DNA from: Enoplolaimus lenunculus
Lineage: Eukaryota > Nematoda > Enoplea > Enoplida > Thoracostomopsidae
DNA: 64,000 nt
Direction: 5' to 3'
NCBI GenBank assembly: GCA_030248215.1
Contig: JASANG010001317.1
Span: forward strand, 86,025-150,024
This document shows, in pieces, positions 14,201 to 29,200 of this stretch. A model generated the notes under the pieces. It was not told where the DNA came from, ran no database searches, and saw nothing but the letters and a program-made list of their open reading frames with translations. Numbering within the stretch: the first letter of the stretch is position 1; each line of letters begins with the position of its first letter. The position numbers and the translations under genes were made by a program.

Positions 14201-17200
14201 CCCGTTTCGTTATGCGTTCCATTCGTTATGTCCAACGGATCGGGGCAAATTTCTTAAATAAAACAAAACTTTAAATAGCCACAGAAACGGAAGTAAATTT
14301 TTTTGCACGTGGCTACGGGGTCAACGTAAAGAACAGGGACGGAACAGTATTGTAAACGTATTCCTTTAGCCCAAGCCTAAGTTTAAGCCTAAGCGTAAGA
14401 ATGAGCATATTTCTTAGCATAAGCCTAAGCCTCAGCTTAAACCTAAGTATAAGAATGAGCATATTGTTAAGCCTAAGCCTAAGCCTAAACCTAAGCTTAA
14501 ACCTAAACCTAAGCGTAAGAATGAGCATATTCCTTAGCATAAGCCTAAGCCTCAGATTAAACCTAATGTAAGAATGAGCATATTGTTAAGCCTAAGCCTA
14601 AGCCTAAACCTAAGCTTAAACCTAAACCTAAGCGTAAGAATGAGCATATTCCTTAGCATAAGCTTAAGCCTCAGCTCAAGCCTAAGTGTAAGAATGAGCA
14701 TACTGTTAAGCCTAAGCCTAAGCCAAGCAAAAAAATTAGACTAAAGGTTAAGCTTACCATATCTCAGTCCCACAGAAAACCGTTCCGCCCGCGATCTTTA
14801 CATGGGCCAACTATGGGAACGTCATCGAATTAAGGCAGTTGAGTTAACAAAAGGAGGTCAGCCAAAGTAACCAACTGTCTATACTACTTATTTTAGTACA
14901 TGACAGTTTTTGAACCGTCCCGGCATAAAAAGCTTGTAATTAGTGTTGTATATAAGCAGCGGCAGATCCAGAAATTTTTCAAGGAGTAGGCGGGCTGGTA
15001 AAAGTTATGAAACGCAATTTTTACTGTATAAAATACGCATGCCAGTTTTATGAGCTGGAAAATTGTAAGGTGTGGACCTTATCATTTTATCACAACAAAT
15101 TTTCTCAATGTCGGCATACGCCCATCGTCTCTGGATCCACTAATGTATACAAGGTGCGTTTACTGGCCAGAAATTGTTAACAAAACGGGACCTGAGACAA
15201 ACGGTTGAGTAGGCGACCACAGCGGATTTCCCAATGTTGTAAACAAATTAATTAAACCAAATCCGTAAATGTGCTAAATTTTGAAGCTTATGGGTCTCAC
15301 TGTTTCGAAAGTTACAGAATGGCGGACGAATTCTATAACCAATCGGTATAATAGAATGCTATACACATTTGAGAATACTTACTGTAACAGCGTGGCTGTG
15401 GATGATCATACAATCCTGTAATTAAGCATTCGTTAACCGCTTCGCCGACCATATGATACCCGTCGTCGCATTCATGTGTAATTTGAACCCATTCAATAAT
15501 TGGCGTATTTGTAATTGTACGATTCCAGGTTCCGTTTTGTAACGGCAATGGATCGTCGCAAATTACTGAAAAAATGTCAATTTTATAATTTTACACAATT
15601 TTCTTGCTTCAAACTCTTTCTCACATGAATATTTTCTATTTTATCTAACATCTGCGTTCATATTGTCAAATGTGTGTAGCAAATATCATCAGTTGGCGAA
15701 AGGTCATGTGAATTTTGATCCAGCAAGTGAACAGCTTCAAAGTTTGTCACATGATAGCACTTGATAATCCTACCTCAGAGGCGAATCTGACATTTTGTAG
15801 TTGATTCAGTTCGCTTGTTTGAGAAAATGTTACTAAATGGTGACAAGTCCTACACACATCTTAGAATGTGCGGCCTAATTTTAAGCTAAGACTTGAACCA
15901 GCGATCCTTGGACGGGCGGTGTTTATCAGCATCGGTCACCTTTGGTACCTTGAAACTCAAATCCTTGTAGCTGTCTAGTCTCATGGACGGTTGGAACGAC
16001 AGATACGCGTAATACATGTTAGATACTGAGCATTGCGAACCCCCGTTACTTCGAGGCAGGCCCGTAGCCAGCTCACCTTGCTAGGGGGGCTAAAAAATTT
16101 TCAGGTGGGGCATACGAGGATTTTGGTTGATCTATATGCGAGGTTGAAAATTTTCTAGGGGGGGGGGGGGCAAAATATTTCCAGGGGGCTGAACCCCCTG
16201 CCCCCCTCTTGGTTTCGGGCCCTCTTTGAGGTTATGCAACAACAGAATAGACATATTTCTAAATCGTATAACTAAGCCTAAACCTACATCTAAGCCTAAA
16301 ATCTAAATAAATATTAATGTGAACCTTAAGCTTACTGTATTGGAGTCGTGCGGAAAAGCCTACGCTCCTCAAAGTAACATAAACCGGCAACATCACTAGC
16401 GGATGCAGAGGGGGGACTGGGGAGCGTAGGTCTCCCATCAAAATTTTATGGTGATAAAATGATAAGGTCCCTACCTTACAATTTTTCACCGTCACAAAAT
16501 TTTATGGTGATAAAATGATAAGGTCCCTACCTCACAGTTTTTGCATTTCAACACAGTTGCCAACCCGCCCCCCGTCATAAATTATTTAGATCCCCCTGTG
16601 GGCAAAGTTGATCGTACTAACTTACATTTACACACCGGCTCGACTAAATTATAAGTTCCGTCCAACTGGCACGTCAAATTTGAGTTTCCAACCAGCCAAT
16701 AGCCTTCGTCGCAGAAATACGATACCGTAACATTTTGAATGATTGGCGAATCAGTTTGATTGTACGTTGAATTGTTGACATACGGTGGTACTGGGCATAT
16801 TTCTAAAATTTGAAAGTTGGTTTATTATTGGACAAGGGAATAACGGTTCGAAACCGATCGCCCAAATCTCATTTGATAAACCAGTCAGTGAAACACTTTT
16901 CGATGAACCGTTTCACGTTTGAACATCTGGCCCATGTAACGATCAGGTGCAGAGCGTTTTTCTGTGAGACTGCAATAGAGTAAGCTTAAGCTTTAGACTA
17001 ATTTTTGTTGCTTGGCTTAGGCTTAGGCTATAGGTTAAGGCTTATAAAAACTCATTCTTACGCTTAAGCTTAGGCGTAGGCGTAGTAATAAGCTTATAAC
17101 ACTGTTCCGCCCCTGTCGTTTACATTGGCCGAACATCTCTTATTAAAATTTAATTTTAACCCAGAATATCAACTCGGCAACCCTTTAGTGAACCGCTGTT

Positions 17201-20200
17201 ACAATTGCCGTTAAGCTATTTTAGAAACTCTTCAAACGCATTAATTTAGTTTTTAAATCCATGAACTTCTCCTCTTGAGTCGTTTTGAATATTATTAGGC
17301 TGTTGCAAGCTTTGCATTTAAAATTGCACAAAACAAACGTTTGCACTAAAACTTACTATAACAATAGCCTTCCTTAACATCGTATAATCCAGTGATCAGA
17401 CATGTCAGCAAATATTCGCCAACCATGAAATATCCAGGATCACAAGTGTAATTCACTGTTATATCTTCGATGATGGGTGCACCGGATACAACGTTTGTAC
17501 TGTCCATAATGATTGGCGGAACTGGACATATTTCTAAAATTATTTAATCCTTTATCACATGAATATTTTCTATTTCATCGGAGACCTACTTTTCTGCTTG
17601 GATTCGAACTCCAGTGACTGGAGTGGGACGCGTTTACCATCACCACTCGGCTATAGGAGCTTGACGCTCGAGCCCGAGGGGGCTCTCATGTCTTGTGGAG
17701 ATTTAGTACTATGTATACGTGTTGCAATTGTTAAACACGGTGCGATATATATTATTTAACGTATATACACTGCGCTGAGTTGCCTATAGTCAACTCTATG
17801 TGAGAAAGGGTTAAATGTTTCAAGTCAGAGTTGAATATTTCCAAAAAATCAAATCAAACCCTAGAGTCGGATCTAAGTGGACACCGGTGAGACGGCTACA
17901 TCAAAGGCCATGCTTCCCAGGGGGTCTGTGGCAAAATACACGTTATGTGTAATACCTATCTTAGATAAGTTTGCCTAAGGTTCCGTTTAGATCGGGACCC
18001 GCCTTTGATGATACCCTATGTTGCTAATGACATTTATAAGAATGTTTGGATTACAGAATAGTAATAGTTAGGTTCCCCACAAATTGAACATTATCTTTTA
18101 AGCAGATTTTACTTTCCGAATTTCTCTCAGTATTATATTATTAGATCGGGTTCGTTTAAGATGATGCCGCCCGCTAAACCACCGTCATTTGAAACACAGC
18201 CTGTACTTGTTTACCTTCCTTATACTAAGGTTAATTTGATAGAACCCCAATGTATCTCACGGTACCGTTTAAGCATAAGCCTAAGTCACAATAGCTATAT
18301 TTAACCCTAAATATAACCATAACTCTAAACCTAAGCCTACGAAAACGTTTATTAATTCATGTCACCACGGAACTTCGCCCTACACTGTAAATTGCGATGA
18401 GTTGATTAATCAACTCAATGAAAGAATTAGCTATTTCTGGTTATTTCTGAATTAATAACAGTAAACATTATAACTCGCTCTGAGCTGATTTAATGCTGGT
18501 TTAGTTGATTAATTAATTCAGAATGAGTTCAACCAATGCAGAATTCTGAGTTCTGAGAGTTCTAATTCAGTGCTGAGGTAGATTCAACTCATTCTGAGTT
18601 AAAATCAACTAACTGAAATTTACACTGATAAGCGTTTCTCATCGTTGTGCACCAACGACACCGAACCGTTGAAATCAAACAAAATAACTACGATTCAAAG
18701 GCTTTACTTTTACAAACAGGAGTCGGATAATCCCACGTTCCATGAAGTTGACAAGTCAACACTGATTGGCCAACTAAATGATATCCAGTTTCGCATACAT
18801 AAGTCGACGTAATTGCGTCAATAATTGGTGAACCGTTTTCAGTATGAGTTGCATTCGTGATTGTTACTGGATCAGGACAAATTCCTGAAAAAAAATATTC
18901 GCCATCGAACTTTCGCCTTTGTACATTTCCGCCGGGGTCACGGCTTCGGCTTAGACCCAAATATTGAACTTAGGTAAAGTCTAAAGGCTAGGTTTAGGCA
19001 AACCTTTTTCGATACCTGACTATACCTAAGGTTGAGCCTGAACCCAACGCCTGTCAGAAAACGTATCAGAACTTACGATTCATTTTATCTTATCACAAAT
19101 ACCTGAAATATTGTAAAAAGTGCTGAAACCAGCCAAGACCTAAATGATATACTTACCAGATTATGATGGTAAATATATTGGCAAAGTAAAAGGCTGCAAC
19201 CAGGGTACAAGTAGGCGGTAGCCAATTTAATGATTTTGTGAAAAATTTTCTGGCAAACAAATATGGTTCGATGTCCAATTAAGGTTTGTACCAACAACCC
19301 CATGCTAATAGCAGCTTAAATACCACTGTTTCATGAAATAACCTGTTTTGCATATAACTTTGTCTAATTGCTTAAAGAGTAACAGCAATGCTTTTCAGTG
19401 CCGCAATGACGGAATTAACAGCCTAGGACATTTGTTTGCTGGCTTCAAAAAATTAGCGAAAAAAACGTCAGTTTTACTTTTTGCTTTAAATTTCTTCAAA
19501 ATTACCGGCCCATGTAAAGATCAAGGGAGGAACGTTTTTCTGTCGGACTGCAATAGAGTAAGCTTAAGCTTTAGACTAATTTTTTGCTTCGCTTAGGCTT
19601 TAGGCTTAGGCTTAGGCTTAGGAATATGCTCATTCTTACGCTTAGGTTTAGGCTTAGGAATATGCTCATTCTTACGCTTAGGCTTAGGCTTAGGAATATG
19701 CTCATTCTTACGCTTAGGTTTAGGCTTAGGAATATGCTCATTCTTACGCTTAGGCTTAGGTTTAGGAATATGCTCATTCTTACGCTTAGGTTTAGGCTTA
19801 GGAATATGCTCATTCATACGCTTTGGTTTACGCTTAGGAATATGTTTATAATACGATTCCGCCCGTGTTCTTTACATTGACCAAATTAGCTTACTGTAGC
19901 ATGTAGGAGGTACCAAATCGTACAGACCGGTAATAAGGCACGTTTTGACTGCATTTCCAACCAAATGATAACCAGGATCACAAGCGTAATTAATTGTAAT
20001 GTCTTCAATAATCGGTGATCCACTTTGCGTCCATGATCCGTTGTACAGTGGACCTGGTGTTGCACATATCACTAAAACGTAGAAAGTCAAATATTACAGA
20101 AGCTCTGGTTTACTTGGTTCATATATTACAACTGGGGCCAATGTAAAGAACAGGGGCGGAACAATATCATAATAATATTTCTAAGCCTAAGCCTAAGCAT

Positions 20201-23200
20201 AAGCCACGCTAAAAATTAGTCCAAAGCTAAAGCCTACTCTATTTTGGTCCCACAGAAAAACGTCCCGCCCCTGATCTTTACATGGGCCACAGCTGGCAAG
20301 ACTTTAGGCTCGTTGCCAGAGAAGAAATCTAAAAAAAATTTTGACGACGGTGGGCGGGCAGGCAAATGTTATGAAACGCTACAATTGTACGGTAGTGACC
20401 TTATCATTTTATCACCAAAAAATTTTCTGAGGGCAAAAAATTGTAAAATAGAGACCGCAACATTTTATCACAAAAACATTCTGCAGGAAAAATTGTAAAA
20501 GTTTTAAGGTGGGGAACCGTACCATTGTAACACAAAATAATTTCTGATGGGCGGACGTATGCCTCCCGACCCCCCCTCTGAATCCGCTGTTGAATGTTGA
20601 AGCACAATAATTAGAGAGTCTTATAAATTATACTGCAATAGTAAACGAATAAATGTTAACCAATTTTGCCTAAATTTTCAATTCGGCGTTCAACTATCAC
20701 CATTTTCATGACCCATGTATAGAACAGGGCCGGAACAGTAGTATAACCATATTCCTAAACCTAAGCCTAAGCGAATGGGTGAGCCTATTCCTGAACCTAA
20801 GCCTAAACCTAAGCCTAAGCCTAAACCTAAGCCTAAGCCTAAGCAAAAAAATAGTCTAAAGCTTAAACTGACTCTATTATAGCCCCTCCGGAAAACGATC
20901 CGGCCTTGTTCGATACATGGACCATTTCCATTGTCAACGTGTCTAAAATAACAAAGAACAAAAATGATGCTTACACAGACTTTTTAAAATCACGAATTCA
21001 AGGTAACAACTTGAAACACCGTTTGCCAAATCTTACATTTACAAACAGGTTCGGTTAAATCGTAAACGCCAGTGATTAAACAGGTTAAGTTTGCATTGCC
21101 AACCAGGTGATAACCAGCATCACACGTATACGCAATGACAACGTCTTCAATTATCGGGGTCGTATTCGGGTCTTGAACGAACGTTGAATTGTTCACGTAC
21201 GGCGGTGTCGGGCAAATCACTTAAAACAAAAAAATCAACGACTCTAAAGCCCTATTAACACGTGCACGTTTTTTTTGCGAGAACTTGCAGCTGCAACTTG
21301 CACTTGCAAGTTTTGTCCAAAATCCTGTTTGAAAAACTTGCAGCTGCATATAATTCATTAAATGTCAAAACTAGAAATGTAGTTCACATGTGTTAATAAA
21401 CAAGTAATTTCAATGAATTTATTGCATCCGCTTTCTCATTGGCTGATAAAAAAGTGTAAGTGCTGTGTGCAATATGCAGTTGCAAGTTCTCGCAGCAAAA
21501 ACTTGCACGTGTGAATAATGCTTTATGCGTTTCTTTGACATCTACAGTTAAGGCTTATGCTTAGGCATAAGCCGACTTGACTTTCTAAACTTAAGCTTAA
21601 GCCTGAGTCCAAACCTGAAACATATGGGGCAGGTGCACAAGAGTCAATTTGACGCAAAAACTCAAGCTTTGCTTGTCAGCTTATAATACAGCGCAATTTT
21701 TGAATTTCTGAACATTAAATGTTTACTGGTATGTTTTTCCAGCCGAAGAATGCGCGCAATTGTTTTACTCTGCCTCCCAAAAAGAAAAACTTCCTCCAAA
21801 TAAGAAAATTTTGTTTAATTGGGTTCTCAGAGGGGGCTGCCAAGGCTCTCACCTGAACCCCCACCGCAAGTCCCGAGTACCCTTATCAGGATGAAAATAG
21901 GTTTTTTGGAACACTTAATATTTCTAAGCACCTGTTTGACGCTGTTTTGTACGCCGTATCTGCATTTAGGTTTAGGTTTGATTTTAGTGGGAGTTTAACA
22001 TTTATTCTTACGTTCACGCTTAGGCTTAGTAATAATATACGACAGTAATCTGTTAGCCTCGAAAAACATTGGTCAAACAAAACAAAAATCTGAACTGATA
22101 ATGTGATTAACCCTTAACACAAATGCCTCCCCCCCATACAGTTGTAGACAACTTACGTTTGCAAACTGGTGGATTTTGGTCGTAAACGAAATTGTGTGTG
22201 CATTCCAGTACGGAAAATCCTACTAAATGATATCCAGAATGACAACTGTACGTTGCAGTTATCCCATCGTACATTGGACTGTTACCAGCAACAACGTCGC
22301 CGTTTGCAATTATCGTTGGATATGGACAAATTGCTGAAACCAAAATACAATGTTATCGGATCAGTGCAACTACTAAGGGATTGACATTTCGGTTAAATTC
22401 GAATTGTGCAAGTTGAAGATGAATACGCATTGTTTATGCAACTTCCACAATAATACACCAGGCGACTTCTTAGGGGGTAGTGTCATGTTCATTGAAGCAT
22501 TTTTTTTGCTTCAGCATCCTTCACACTGAAGCTTCTTGGCTTCAACGTCCAGGATACTGAAGCTTTTTTTAAACTTCCGTGTCCATGACACTACCCACTC
22601 AAAAGTCACCTGGTGTACGCATGTTATTGTGGAAGTTGCATTAACATGTATACGCTGACGAATGGATAATAATTTGTAAATATGCGAGAGTTGCAAAACT
22701 TTTACATCGACAGCGAAATTATGATTAAATATCAAATTCGAGGGTTGAAAAACTATAACGGATGCATATAAAAAAAGAACGCAGTTTGAAACGATCTTTA
22801 TTTCAAGTTTTGGTGCTACTTGAGTGCAATTGGCCGTATATTGTTAAGCCCTATTCATACGTGCAAGTTTTCGCTGCGAGAACTTGCAGATGCAAATTGC
22901 ACATAGAACTTGCATTTTTTATCAGCCAATGATAAAGCGATAGCAACAAATTCAGTAAACTTCAATGGTTGTTCATTCATGTCGACTAAATTCATAGCTG
23001 TTACTTTTAATGAATTATTTGCAGTTGCAAGTTTTTTTCGAACGGGGTTTTGGACAAAACTTGCTCCTATTTTGCCAGTTTTTGCATGTTTTGCTTCAAA
23101 TTATTCCCACCTTGGTATCCTAAGCTAGCGATTGGCTTACATGGAATAATAAAATATGCTTAGGCTTAGCTAATGCCTAGCCCTGACCTCTAGGGTCATT

Positions 23201-26200
23201 CTTAAACTTAAAGTTAGAAATCTAATTGAACATTACATACACTGCAAAAAAATGGTGAGTCAAATTGACTCTCTCTGAAATAGGCTCTACGAAACTACAT
23301 AAACTGAGTCAAATTTGACTCTGCCACAGTCAAATCCTCCTCACTGAGTCGCACGTTTGACTCTGGCGGAATCGAATTTGACTCAGTTTGTGTAGTCCCG
23401 TAGAGCTTATTTCGAAGCGAGTCAATTTGACTCGCTGTTTTTTGCAGTGTAGTAACGAAACAACCTTCTGCTTTGGATCAAATTAAAATTTCTGGTAAGG
23501 AAATTAAATCGGTCCTTAGCATCTGTAGCACAAGAGCAGATTAACATAAATTACCTTTGCAAACTGGTTCAACCAAATCATACGAACCACCGTCCAGACA
23601 GGTTAGAACGCTGTTACCAACAAGATGAAAGCCAGCATCGCATGTGTATGTGATAGTTACACCGTCAATGATTGGAGTAACAGTTGTACTCAACACATAT
23701 GAACTGTTTCCAACAGTCGGAACCGGAGGACAAATGGCTGTAGAAACACCAACAAACATTACGTTTACAACGGATCTGGCACGTGTGAATTGATCATCTG
23801 GCATACCGGGCGCACGCCCGATAGGCCGGTTTGATTTTGGGTCACTCCACAAAATAAAAACATAAGACTGTACGATGTTCCAGCGGTACGTTGGTCTTAA
23901 TATCAGGTTAAACTTAAAAATCTTGAATTCGTTTTTATAAACTGGCTGACTGTCCATGAATAAGGTTTGAACAAAATGAAAAAATGTAGACTTTTTGTTG
24001 GTCTAAGGATTGCGCTATTCAAACTGTGTGCCAACAGATGCCGTCGGACGCTGCCTCGGGCCGGCGCGCGGCAACGTAAACTTTTTCAGTCAAAAATCCA
24101 CCAAATCGATGTTCCAGCGGCGTACGACAGCGTCCGGCACAACAAGGAAATAGTCTGATATCGAACTAAACTTAAGCATCCTGAGTAAAGTTTTATAAAT
24201 TGACTGAATTTTAAGAAAAACAGGTTTTATTTAGTAATTTTAAATGATCTGTAATTGCAGTTGCAACAAAAGTGCATCATTATAAAATACGTATTTCATT
24301 AAAGCCGTTTTATACGTGCAAGTTTTTGCTGCGAGAACTTACAGCTGCAAGTTGCACTTGCAAGTTTTGGTTAAAATTCCGGTCGAAAAACATGCAGCTG
24401 CAAATAATTCATTAAAAAATCATAGGCTAGGAATTTAGTTCACAAGTGTTCATAACCATGCAAGTTCACTGAATTTATTGCAACCGATTTCTTATTGGCC
24501 GATGAAAAAATGCAAATTCCGCGTGCAATTTGCAGCTGCAAGTTCTCGCAGCGAAAAACTTGCACGTGTGAAAAGGGGCTTTAATCAGAAATTGTTGAAT
24601 TTTACTGAAACCAAACCAAAATGAACTAACACATTACATTGTTTTGATGTTTGTACTAAAAAGCAAAAATTATTTTTCCGGTAAATTTCGGGATTTAGAA
24701 GAAACCAGAACAAAACATTTCGATTTGGGGTAATTGAAAACCCTGGCAAAATTATCAACAATTGCCACCAAATGATATTTTTTGCCCTTTCAGTTACCAT
24801 TTTAAAACTTCATTATAAAGTTAATATATTTTGTATCCGTTTAAAGTCACCCAAAATTCAATTTGGGATCATTTCAGACCCTGTACTGCAAATTCCAATG
24901 AGTTAATTAATCAATTCAGACGGAAAGTTAGTTTTTTGTGAGTTAATAACAGTAAACATTAACTCTCTCTGAGTTGAGTTAATTCCGACGGAGTTTATTA
25001 ATGAAATCACAATGAGTTGAATTAACTCAGAATTGTGCGTTCTGAGAGTACTAACTCAGACTAAACGATCCGAGTCATTCTGAATTAAAATCAACTCACT
25101 GAAATTTACAGTGCGGTAAAAACACGTTTTTTGGCGTCTTTTAGTTCCCCGGTGAAAACGTCAATTGAAAGTTTAAACTTTACTTTCACAATTTGGTTCA
25201 GCGACGTCGTAAGCTCCAGTCAGCGTGCAAGTCAATAGTGAATTACCAACTAAATACTGGCCAGCGTTTGCAGTATATGTCACATTTTGTGGGTTGATAA
25301 TTGGTGATCCACTGATAGTATATGAACATCGTGGTACAGTGATTGGCGTTGGACAAATTTCTAAACAAATTCCATCGTTCAAACACTTAGCTTACCGAAT
25401 TAGTTTTTGAAATCGGGGCCCGTAGCCAGTCAGAGGCAGGGACGGGCTCATCTGCCGCTGAAACATATTTTGGCCCTCTGAGAAAATTTTCAACCTTGCT
25501 TGTATTAGTCATCGAAAACCCTTTAATGCCAATCCTGAAAAGGCACCCACTGCAAGTTGAGCTGGCAACGCGACTGGGGCGAATCCAATGGAGAGGGTGG
25601 GGGGAGTTTATTGGGTACCAGCGAGTGTCTCCCCTGAGTACTAAAAAATTTTTGCCAACGTTTCGAATCGAATGAAATTAGTTGTGGACTTTGCAAACAT
25701 CATTCGTTGCTTGAATTATTTGCTCGCTTTATATGTTCTCACACATAGCATTTCTTCATTTTAATTCTATATATTCCTTGAATCTCATCACAGCAACCCC
25801 CTTAATCGTTTTTTTTTTCGGATCCGCTCTGCTACGATTTATGTTTACAAACGCAATTTGTGGTAAAACTTAAAATCGCATCAAAGTTTTTATTGTTAAC
25901 CCTTTAACAACGCATAGAGTATACTATGAGCAACTAAATACAAGTAATATATGAGCAACACAGACAACTGTGATCAGTGTTTAACAATTCTAACATATAT
26001 GCGCAGTGCAAAATCAAGAGTTAAATGCCCTGGCGGTCCACAAATTATATACAAATTTTACTTCTACATTCAGGTTCAGACACATCGTACGTCCCGTTGA
26101 ATTGACAATTTAGAATGCTTGAACCAACCATCGAATAGCCAGAATCACACGTGTACGTTATTGTTACTGGTTCAATAATTGGAACTGACGTATCGCTTAT

Positions 26201-29200
26201 CACATAAGCTGCGTTGGTAATCGTTACTGGTGTTGGACAAATTTCTATAATACAAATTGTCATGTAAGGATTGCGCTATACTTTTTTTGACTCACGGCGC
26301 CGTCCGTCACCCGCGCCGAACAGTCCAGGCCCAAGCGTCACCCGTCCGGTATCGTCCGTCACCCGTACGGCGCCATCCGTCACCGAGCGGTATCGTACGC
26401 AAATAACTCATGTACGATAACGTATAGTGACGGACAGTGACGGACAGTGCCGTACGGGTGAGGCACAGTGGCTGACGGCGCCGGACGTCAAGTATAGCGC
26501 AACCCTAATTGTGGCATGGTTAATTTGGATTAATTATGTCGAAACGTTGCTTTATTTCCGGATGGCGTAAGTTTCAAGGTTTCAGATTGGCAATTAAAAA
26601 TTGCAATTGCAATATAATTCAGGCGACTTGCAATTGCGTTCACACATATAGCATAAATCAATATTTAATTAGCAATTTATTTCCAACTGCAAGCCGTTCA
26701 ATCGTATTCGTCGACCGAATGCAAGTTTTCACTGCGAAAACTTTCGCGTGTGAATATCAGGTTTAGTCATAACAAAGACGAAAATCTTGCACGTGTGAAT
26801 GGGGCTTTAAGAAGATTAACAAACGAGCAACAAATCATCAACTCTTACTCTTGCAGATCGGAGCTCCCACATCGAATGTAGCGTTTGTAAGGCATGTCAA
26901 CACTGAATTGCCAACTAAATAAAACCCGGCATCGCAGGTATACGTGACTGTAATGTTTTCAATGATTGGATTGCCGCTCGCTGCCCATGAACCGTCAGGT
27001 ACTGTAGTCGGCGTGTTGCAAATACCTGAAACAAATGATAAAACGTTTATGATACAATGCGATGCTTATAGAGACGTGACCACACTGGCAAACAAGGAAA
27101 TTGAAGAACTTAGAGACTGAGAAACTGAGGCTTAGACTTGGGCTTAGGCCCACGATTAGGCTTATATTTGCGTTAGACGCCCATATTTGCTCTCAATTTG
27201 ATTCCCAAGATGAATTAGGGACTCATAAGTATATGCTAATGAGTAACAAGCCCCTGGTTCATGTTGGGAATAAAATTAATTATATACTACTTTAGCTATC
27301 ATCAGGGGTGGTAATAAGACGACCGTAAGAGATTGAAGCAGTAATACGATTAGCCCTCTGGAATGTCCGGAGTATTCCGGGGCCGTTTCCGGGAGTTTGG
27401 TATTTCCGGCGGGGTTTGGGAAGATTCGAGGAATTCCAAAGAATTCCGCTTCGCCAGAAGAGTGTGGCGAACACCAAGTGTTCCGGTTGCGGGTCCGCCA
27501 AGTACACGAACCGTGAATCGTTTTACGATTGATACCTGCCCTGGTTGTAAGTCGGCACAGATGGACAAGTTGTCAGTCATACTGTGGCACAGACATTACG
27601 ACCAAACTAATGAGATTTTTTAAAAACATTCATAGAAATGACGAAATTCGATTCAAATATCACTGAATAAATTCGAGGCTTTGGGCATATCGAGTTCCCC
27701 CGAAAATTTTTAACGATGCAAACCTCGATATAAAACTAAAATGGAAAAGCACTTATGACAGTCGTGTAGCTAAGATTGTCATTAGGGAGAGGTAGAGACA
27801 ACCAATGGTTACAGTTGAAGTTGCGCTGAGCATCGTCCATCACCGTTCGTCACAGTACGGTATCATACGTGTGTAATTTGCGTACGATAACGCACGGTGA
27901 CGGACTTCGTCGGACTGTGACGGACGGCGCCGTACGGGTAACGGACGGCGTTGGACTGTGACGGACGGCGCCGTACGGGTAACGGACGGCGTTGGACTGT
28001 GACGGACGGCGTTGGACTGTGACGGACGGCGCCGTACGGGTAACGGACGGCGCCGTACGGGTAACGGACGGCGTTGGACTGTGACGGACGGCGCCGTACG
28101 GGTAACGGACGGCGTTGGACTGTGACGGACGGCGCCGTACGGGTAACGGACGGCGCCGTACGGGTAACGGACGGCGTTGGACTGTGACGGACGGCGCCGT
28201 ACGGGTAACGGACGGCGTTGGACTGTGACGGACGGCGCCGTACGGGTAACGGACGGCGTTGGACTGTGACGGACGGCGCCGTACGGGTTAAGGACGGCGT
28301 TGGACTGTGACGGACGGCGCCGTACGGGTAACGGACGGCGTTGGACTGTGACGGACGGCGCCGTACGGGTAACGGACGGCGTTGGACTGTGACGGACGGC
28401 GCCGTACGGGTAACGGACGGCGTTGGACTGTGACGGACGGCGCCGTACGGGTAACGGACGGCGCCGTACGGGTAACGGACGGCGTTGGACAGTGACGGAC
28501 GGCGCCGTACGGGTAACGGACGGCGTTGGACTGTGACGGACGGCGCCGTACGGGTAACGGACGGCGTTGGACTGTGACGGACGGCCCCGCACAATTTCAA
28601 AACTGATGCGGTTCACGCGAAACATTCAAGTTTTTCTGGGTCCGGAAGAGCGATTCGATGGTAAGATTCTCAGATCCGTCCTTAGCGTTCGTGTAAATCT
28701 AAGAGGAAAAGTTAGCGAGCGAAGCAAGCACAAAGCTTTGACGTTTTTTGGTAATACTAAAATTCCAACAGTAGCAAAACATTTCTTGGTTCAAAGATTG
28801 GATGAGCATAGACTGTAAGCCCTCCGTCTGGCTGCGCGCATTGCCGACTGCTGCTTAGGAGCTCTAGACTCCAAGTTCTACCTCTGTCTACGCGCCTTAC
28901 CTACTGCTATACGATGAAAGTACCCTAGAGAGTTGGAACGCGGTAACCTCAGAACTGAAAAAGAAGATATTAGTTGTTCACCCCCGAGAACGAACTTTGT
29001 TTAGACCTTTTATACAAAAAATGGCCGGAAGTCACTAATATGGACCTAAACGTTAGAGATATATTTTAGTCCGCGTCAGCGTAGACCAACGGGAGGGACG
29101 TGCATTATCATCGTCCCGTGATATCACCGCGTTAACTTTCACGCTGTCAACTTTGATTTGTGGTAAAATATTTAAATTTCGTATATTCGAATTTTATTGC

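Noticed and set aside
27840-28625. Two minus-strand frames of about 250 codons
   Set aside because: Arg/Pro/Ser-rich translation of a 41-bp minisatellite inside a CG-rich transposable element.
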